This document shows positions 59,580 to 64,000 of a DNA stretch of 64,000 nt, in pieces; position 1 is the first letter of the stretch; the number at the start of each line of letters is the position of its first letter. The notes beneath the pieces are model-generated. The model worked only from the letters and a program-made list of their open reading frames with translations. It made no database searches and was not told the DNA's origin. This DNA is from Lactobacillus corticis (GTDB lineage: Bacteria > Bacillota > Bacilli > Lactobacillales > Lactobacillaceae): the NCBI RefSeq assembly GCF_018327645.1, contig NZ_BMAY01000002.1:1-64000 (forward strand). The letters run 5' to 3'. The position numbers and the translations under genes were made by a program.

Positions 59580-61837
59580 TTTTCTTCACCTTCTTCCAAG
59601 TGAATGGTTTCGTCAAAGACCTGCACTGCTAAGGCTTGTCCCTTAATCAGCTTGATCTTTACTTCTCCCTTAACCACTTCAACGGCAATAATCCGATCAC
59701 GGTAGTTGAGCTTGAAGCTGTAACTGTTCCACTTATCTGGAACAAATGGTTTGAAGCTCAAGTGGTCATGGTCATAACGCATTCCGGCAAAGCCTTGGAC
59801 AATTGCCAACCAGCCACCGGTCATTGAAGTAATGTGCAAACCGTCAACCGTGTCATTGTTGTAGTTGTCCAGGTCAAGTCGCGCAGTCCGTTCATACAAT
59901 TCAACCGCCTTTTCTTGCTTGCCTAATTCAGCAGCCAAGATTGCGTGAATTGAAGGACTCAGGGAACTTTCGTGAACTGTTAATGGTTCGTAGAAGTCGA
60001 AGTTGCGTTCTTTTTGTTCCATCGTAAAGCGGTCATTGAAGAAGTAGATTCCTTGCAAGACGTCTGCTTGCTTGATAAATGGCGAACGCAGGATCTTGTC
60101 CCATGACCAGTGTTGGTTGATTGGGCGTTGACCTTCAGGAATTTCGCTAACTGGACGAACGTCCTTGTCTAAGAAGCCATCTTGTTGCAAGAAGATCCCA
60201 AGTTCTTGATCTTCTGGGTAGTACATGTTGTCGATGATATCTTGCCATTTGGCCTTTTCTTCATCGCTAACATTTACCCGCGCCTGCGCTTCTTTCGTTG
60301 CTAGTGGCAAACGTTCAAGCGTCCAGCTCAATACCCAAGCTGCCATGGTGTTGGTAAACCAGTTGTTGTTAACGTTGTTTTCGTATTCGTTTGGTCCGGT
60401 TACGCCGTGGATCATGTACTTGCCAGCGTGCTTCGAGTAGTGGACCCGTGAAGCCCAGAAGCGCGCCGTTCCAACCATGACATCCATTCCTTCATCTTCA
60501 ATGTATGAAGTATCGCCAGTGTAGTGGGTGTATTGATAGATAGCGAAAGGAATATCGCCGTTCCGGTGAATTTCTTCAAAAGTAATTTCCCATTCGTTGT
60601 GGCATTCAATCCCATTGAAGGTTACCATTGGGAAAAGTGCCCCATCTAGACCTTGTTGCTTGGCGTTGTGGTAAGCGCCTGGCAATTGGTCATGCCGGTA
60701 TTCCAGCAAAGCTCTGGTTACGCTGGCTGGAGCTACTGCCAAGTACATTGGAACAATGTAAGCTTCCGTATCCCAGTAGGTAGCACCGCCGTATTTTTCA
60801 CCGGTAAAGCCCTTAGGACCAACATTCAAACGTTTATCTTCACCGTAGTAAGTCATGAACAGTTGCAGAATATTGAAGCGAATGCCTTGTTGGGCTGCAT
60901 CGTCGCCTTCAATGGTGACATCGCTTGATTCCCAGCGTTTTTCCCAAATCTTGGTATGGTCTGCAAGGTTTTCTGCAAAACTCTTAGCTTGTACTTGGTC
61001 AAGCAGCTTTTGACTAGCAGCTGCTTGCTCGTCAGCTGGGACATCGCGACTGGTTACCACAACGATATCTTTTTCAATCGTCTTGCTTTCGCCTTGGCTT
61101 AATTCAAATTCGCCAGTTTCTGCTAAAAAGCCGCTCTTAGTTTCAACTTTGCCTTGATACTTTTGACCATCAAGCCGTAAGCCGCTTTGCAATAAAACCG
61201 TGAATTGCGGTACCTTGTAAGGATTTGGCTTAGTCCGCAATTGAATCGTTCTAGCGTCTGCATCTTCTGCTAAGGCATCCCAGAAGTGTTCATCGTAGTT
61301 GCTGTCTTCATTAACTACGTTGCCGTCAAGCGTTGAGGTAAATTCAATTTTGGCCTTGCCAGCTAAAACTTCAGCTTTCACTTGAATCAAGGCAGCTTCT
61401 TTAATGCTATTGCTTAAGAAGCGGTTGAAAGTGAACTTGACTTGCGTGTCGTCAGCTTGGTAAATGAAGCTTCTAGTCAAAAGCCCTTGGTGCATATCTA
61501 GTGATAAGTAAAAGTCGCTAAATTCAACTTTGGCTAAGTCGATTGCTACCCCATTTACCTTCAGCTTCAAGCCCAAAAAGTTTGGTGCATTTAAACTCTT
61601 GCCGAAATATTCTGGATAACCATTCTTCCACCAGCCGACTCTCGTCTTATCAGGGAACCAAACCCCTGCCAGGTAAGTCCCTTGTAAGTAGTCGCCGGAG
61701 TAACCTTCTTCGAAGTTGCCCCGAACGCCCATGTAGTCGTTGCCGATAGCTGTAATACTTTCTTGCAGCCGTTTGTTGGCTGGATTAAATTCATGCGTGG
61801 TCACGTGCCACGGATCAATTTCAAAAATTCTCTTCAT
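59564..61837 (-). CDS. mapA: Maltose phosphorylase (GH65)
   Basis: 757 residues from MKRIFEIDPWHV (ATG 61837, RBS GGGAGA). Catalytic Glu is in TGPNEYENNVNNNW; the phosphate-binding region follows near residue 630. It cuts maltose with phosphate into glucose and beta-glucose-1-phosphate, saving ATP. The promoter upstream carries a LacI-type operator and a cre-like site. Confidence 0.94.
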   Translation of the reverse strand: MKRIFEIDPWHVTTHEFNPANKRLQESITAIGNDYMGVRGNFEEGYSGDYLQGTYLAGVWFPDKTRVGWWKNGYPEYFGKSLNAPNFLGLKLKVNGVAIDLAKVEFSDFYLSLDMHQGLLTRSFIYQADDTQVKFTFNRFLSNSIKEAALIQVKAEVLAGKAKIEFTSTLDGNVVNEDSNYDEHFWDALAEDADARTIQLRTKPNPYKVPQFTVLLQSGLRLDGQKYQGKVETKSGFLAETGEFELSQGESKTIEKDIVVVTSRDVPADEQAAASQKLLDQVQAKSFAENLADHTKIWEKRWESSDVTIEGDDAAQQGIRFNILQLFMTYYGEDKRLNVGPKGFTGEKYGGATYWDTEAYIVPMYLAVAPASVTRALLEYRHDQLPGAYHNAKQQGLDGALFPMVTFNGIECHNEWEITFEEIHRNGDIPFAIYQYTHYTGDTSYIEDEGMDVMVGTARFWASRVHYSKHAGKYMIHGVTGPNEYENNVNNNWFTNTMAAWVLSWTLERLPLATKEAQARVNVSDEEKAKWQDIIDNMYYPEDQELGIFLQQDGFLDKDVRPVSEIPEGQRPINQHWSWDKILRSPFIKQADVLQGIYFFNDRFTMEQKERNFDFYEPLTVHESSLSPSIHAILAAELGKQEKAVELYERTARLDLDNYNNDTVDGLHITSMTGGWLAIVQGFAGMRYDHDHLSFKPFVPDKWNSYSFKLNYRDRIIAVEVVKGEVKIKLIKGQALAVQVFDETIHLEEGEEKCLKA

Positions 61838-61883
61838 GATGTCTCCCACTCTTTTGTAGGCGCTTTCGTTTTTCTCTATATTT

Positions 61884-61938
61884 AAGATACATTGCCTGTA
61901 AGCGTTTTACAACGGGTTTTGGCATGTTACCGGTATCA
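61884..61938 (-). promoter_or_regulatory. mapA promoter: MalR-type operator, cre-like -35
   Basis: Operator TGTTACCGGTATCA (61925-61938, plus strand), 11 bp gap, -35 TTGTAA (complement of 61907-61912) inside TGTAAGCGTTTTACA (61897-61911, cre-like), 17 bp spacer, -10 TATCTT (61884-61889). The operator is identical to that at 63764-63777. Confidence 0.65.
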
Positions 61939-61941
61939 GAA

Positions 61942-63666
61942 TTACTTTGTGATAAATAGCGCAAATCCATTTGGCAAAATTTCGTTATTTTTTACCAATT
62001 GGCTTAATTCTGGCCGATCACTGATAGTAATTGGCTTGGTTGTCGTATTAAAGAGCCCGGTAATGGTTTCCGTCCCTTGTCGAACCACTTGCAAAAGTCC
62101 CTCTGGGGTAACGGTCAACCGGAAGCTTCCGCGACCCAGCGTTTCCTTATGAGCAAGTCGGAAAGCAATTATATTGTGTACGCGTTCCCATACCGGACCT
62201 GCTTCTTTAGACCAATCCATTGGCTTGCGGCAATCCGGATCATTGCCACCGGCCATCCCCATTTCAGTCCCATAGTAGATGCAAGGGCTGCCTTGCTGCA
62301 TAAATTCAAAGGCTAGAGCTTGCAGAGCCAGGTCCTGGTTTCCCCCGGCAACAGTTAAAATTCGTGCCGTATCATGAGAATCAAGCATGTTCATCATGAC
62401 TTGGTTGGTCATATCACGGTATTTCATGGTCTGATCAGTCAAGCGTTCAGCTAAAGCTTGGGCTGACAGGCGACCATAAAAGAAGTGATCTTCAATTTGC
62501 AAAGTATATGGGTAATTCATTACTGAACTAAATTGGTCACCGTTAAGCCACGGCCGAGCTGAGTGCCAGATTTCGCCCACAATATAAAAGTCCGGCTTGA
62601 TCTTAACTAGTTCATCATGGAATCTCTTCCAAAAATGATGATCAACTTCATTGGCTACATCCAGTCGCCAGGCATCAATATCGAAATATTTAACCCAGTA
62701 GCTAGCAATATTCAATAAATACTCTTGGACTTCGGGATTAGCGGTATTCAGTTTAGGCATATTGCCGACAAAGGCAAACGTGTCGTAGTTAGGTTCACCT
62801 TCGCCTTTTGAAGCATCAATAAATGGTTCAACTGGGAATTTATTAATATGGAACCAATCCCGGTAACGTGATTTGGCACCATTTTTCACAACGTCTTGCC
62901 ACTGCATGCTGGCAGCCCCAACATGGTTGAAAACCGCATCGAGCATGATGCGCATCCCGCGACTGTGAGCTTCGTTAACCAATTTGGCAAAAAGGGCCTT
63001 ATCGCCAAAGGCTGGGTCAATTTCTAAATAGTCATTAGTATCATACTTGTGGTTGCTTGGCGCCTTGAAAATTGGGCAGAAATAAAGCCCGTTGACGCCT
63101 AATTTTTGCAAGTAATCTAAATGATCGATAACCCCTTGCAAGTCCCCGCCATAAAAATCTTCACGACCAGGGTGGTCTTCTGGATTCCAGGCCTTGGTTC
63201 CTACAGGATCGTTGGATTTATCGCCATTAGCAAAGCGTTCTGGGAAAATCTGATACCAAACAGTGTCTCGGACCCAATCTGGGGTCTTGGTCAGATCAAT
63301 CTCGTGTAAATATGGCACCTTAAAATAATTGCCGTCGGCCATAACTGCATCTTGACTGTATTCACTAATTCCCCGATCGCCATAAATCACCTTGCTGCCG
63401 TCCTGTGCTTCTACGACAAAAGTGTACTTTAAGCGGTGATATGGAGCTTCCAGCGTTGCTCCCCAGTGGTCTTGAACTTGACCGCTACCAATTTGGGCCA
63501 TTTTTTGTGCTTTTACTGATTCTAGAGGTAAATAGTTATCAGTATATAACACTGTAACCTCTTTGACGTCAGCCTTAGCTGAATGGAAACGAATATTGAC
63601 GTGCGTATTGTCAATTACAAAGCTATCTTCGCTTTCAGTGCGGTGACTTAAAGCAGCTAATTGCAT
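61942..63666 (-). CDS. Intracellular GH13 alpha-glycosidase (neopullulanase/cyclomaltodextrinase type)
   Basis: 574 residues from MQLAALSHRTESEDSF (ATG 63666, AAGGAG). An N-terminal CBM34-like domain (1-115), then the TIM barrel: DAVFNHVG, nucleophile Asp in WRLDVANEVD, acid Glu in VGEIWH, and LDSHDT. No signal peptide, so it works on imported maltodextrins. The type is GH13_20 by layout. Confidence 0.9.
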   Translation of the reverse strand: MQLAALSHRTESEDSFVIDNTHVNIRFHSAKADVKEVTVLYTDNYLPLESVKAQKMAQIGSGQVQDHWGATLEAPYHRLKYTFVVEAQDGSKVIYGDRGISEYSQDAVMADGNYFKVPYLHEIDLTKTPDWVRDTVWYQIFPERFANGDKSNDPVGTKAWNPEDHPGREDFYGGDLQGVIDHLDYLQKLGVNGLYFCPIFKAPSNHKYDTNDYLEIDPAFGDKALFAKLVNEAHSRGMRIMLDAVFNHVGAASMQWQDVVKNGAKSRYRDWFHINKFPVEPFIDASKGEGEPNYDTFAFVGNMPKLNTANPEVQEYLLNIASYWVKYFDIDAWRLDVANEVDHHFWKRFHDELVKIKPDFYIVGEIWHSARPWLNGDQFSSVMNYPYTLQIEDHFFYGRLSAQALAERLTDQTMKYRDMTNQVMMNMLDSHDTARILTVAGGNQDLALQALAFEFMQQGSPCIYYGTEMGMAGGNDPDCRKPMDWSKEAGPVWERVHNIIAFRLAHKETLGRGSFRLTVTPEGLLQVVRQGTETITGLFNTTTKPITISDRPELSQLVKNNEILPNGFALFITK

Positions 63667-63722
63667 AAGTAAAATCTCCTTAATCATTAATTTCTAAGTA
63701 GTCATCTTTGGGTTCAAGAGCA

Positions 63723-63777
63723 GTTTAGCAGTTATCTAGAAGCGCTTACAATAGCATTTGTGATGTTACCGGTATCA
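63723..63777 (-). promoter_or_regulatory. GH13 gene promoter with MalR-type operator
   Basis: TGTTACCGGTATCA (63764-63777), 11 bp, -35 TTGTAA (complement of 63746-63751) in TGTAAGCGCTTCTA (partial cre), 17 bp, weak -10 CTAAAC. Same architecture as the mapA promoter. Confidence 0.6.
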
Positions 63778-63794
63778 AAAATAACAAGAAACAA

Positions 63795-63834
63795 AAAATC
63801 CGAGTCAAGCATAGTTTTGCTTGATTCGGATTCT
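63795..63834 (-). terminator. Terminator of the last gene in the window
   Basis: AATCCGAATCAAGCA ... TGCTTGACTCGGATT then TTTTT on the minus strand. Confidence 0.85.
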
Positions 63835-63835
63835 T

Positions 63836-64000
63836 TTACTTGGCTAAAACCACGCCAGCATATGGTGCTAGTTGGATTTTATTTTCATTGGTATTTACCG
63901 CGCCCACTTGCAGCAAAGTTTTTCCATAGGATTCTGGTAAAGCAATTTCGACCGTTTCGCCTGACATATTAACGGCAACGATGGCGCTGCGATCGGCTAA
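63836..64000 (-). CDS. C-terminal end of an alpha-glucosidase-like GH13 protein (partial)
   Basis: 54 codons and the TAA at 63836-63838 are visible; the gene continues past the right edge. The tail (MSGETVEIALPESYGKTLLQVG ... IQLAPYAGVVLAK in parts) matches the all-beta C-terminal domain of oligo-1,6-glucosidase/dextran glucosidase type enzymes. It precedes the GH13 enzyme and mal genes in the same direction, so it likely belongs to the maltodextrin cluster, but it has its own terminator. Confidence 0.75.
   Translation of the reverse strand, partial: LADRSAIVAVNMSGETVEIALPESYGKTLLQVGAVNTNENKIQLAPYAGVVLAK

Noticed and set aside
1-64000. CRISPR arrays, insertion sequences, prophage
   Set aside because: No regular short repeats with spacers, no transposase or integrase frames and no phage structural genes were seen.

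Overview
The window is chromosomal DNA of a host-associated Lactobacillus in the strict sense (acidophilus/johnsonii-type relatives; species not resolved). The protein set points there: an L-Lys-type MurE next to an aspartate racemase, PepN and C69 peptidases, a fruR-fruK-fruA operon, a johnsonii-type cinnamoyl esterase, an Apf-like secreted protein, and a maltose ABC/maltose phosphorylase operon. Genes are compactly packed with low-GC Gram-positive RBSs. No transposase, prophage or CRISPR array was seen.

Layout. 1-2.7 kb: start codon of a gene leaving the window, a leader region with several plus-strand terminators, a small secreted protein behind tandem WalR-like boxes, and a zinc-type ABC importer (permease and ATPase only) with a MerR-like promoter. 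2.8-6.6 kb: fructose operon fruR-fruK-fruA with a cre-like site. 6.8-14.1 kb: the most unusual region, holding small membrane proteins of one paralogous family, a BcrA-type ABC transporter with two or three membrane subunits (one frameshifted), a LytTR response regulator and an HPK10-type histidine kinase. Two promoters here share a CCAAAT(T)-type element exactly 30 bp upstream of the -10 box. One leads to a short structured RNA, the other to a candidate 23-residue peptide and the ABC genes. 14.2-18.4 kb: aspartate racemase, murE and a VanS/VanR-like two-component system. 18.5-24.1 kb: SGNH hydrolase, heterodimeric ABC exporter, DUF1129 protein. 24.1-28.8 kb: ychF, DUF951, parB, parA, noc and rsmG in one direction.

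28.9-35 kb: CvpA-like protein, ApbE, tyrosine phosphatase, two FMN reductases, TetR regulator, small acidic protein, C69 dipeptidase. 35.1-37.4 kb: an HrtR-HrtB-HrtA type heme-efflux operon with two TGACAC-N-GTGTCA operators. 37.5-40.5 kb: histidine phosphatase, cinnamoyl esterase, YaaA and an unknown protein. 40.5-44 kb: MurNAc-GlcNAc recycling (mupG, murP, murQ) behind a tRNA-Val. 44.1-54 kb: GalT-like protein, L,D-transpeptidase, nucleotidyltransferase, PepN, Apf-like protein, an MFS transporter and unknown membrane or soluble proteins. 54.2-64 kb: maltodextrin operon (malG-malF-malE-malK-pgmB-mapA, a GH13 enzyme and the end of a second GH13 enzyme). Its two internal promoters share an identical LacI-type operator 11 bp from a TTGTAA -35 box.

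How they work together: much of the window is sugar uptake and cell-wall metabolism under CcpA/LacI-type control, with several small stress or efflux modules. The 6.8-14.1 kb cluster looks like a peptide-responsive regulatory and transport system that I cannot match to a named one. Positions and motifs are read directly from the sequence; functions are by family recognition, and no database search was run.
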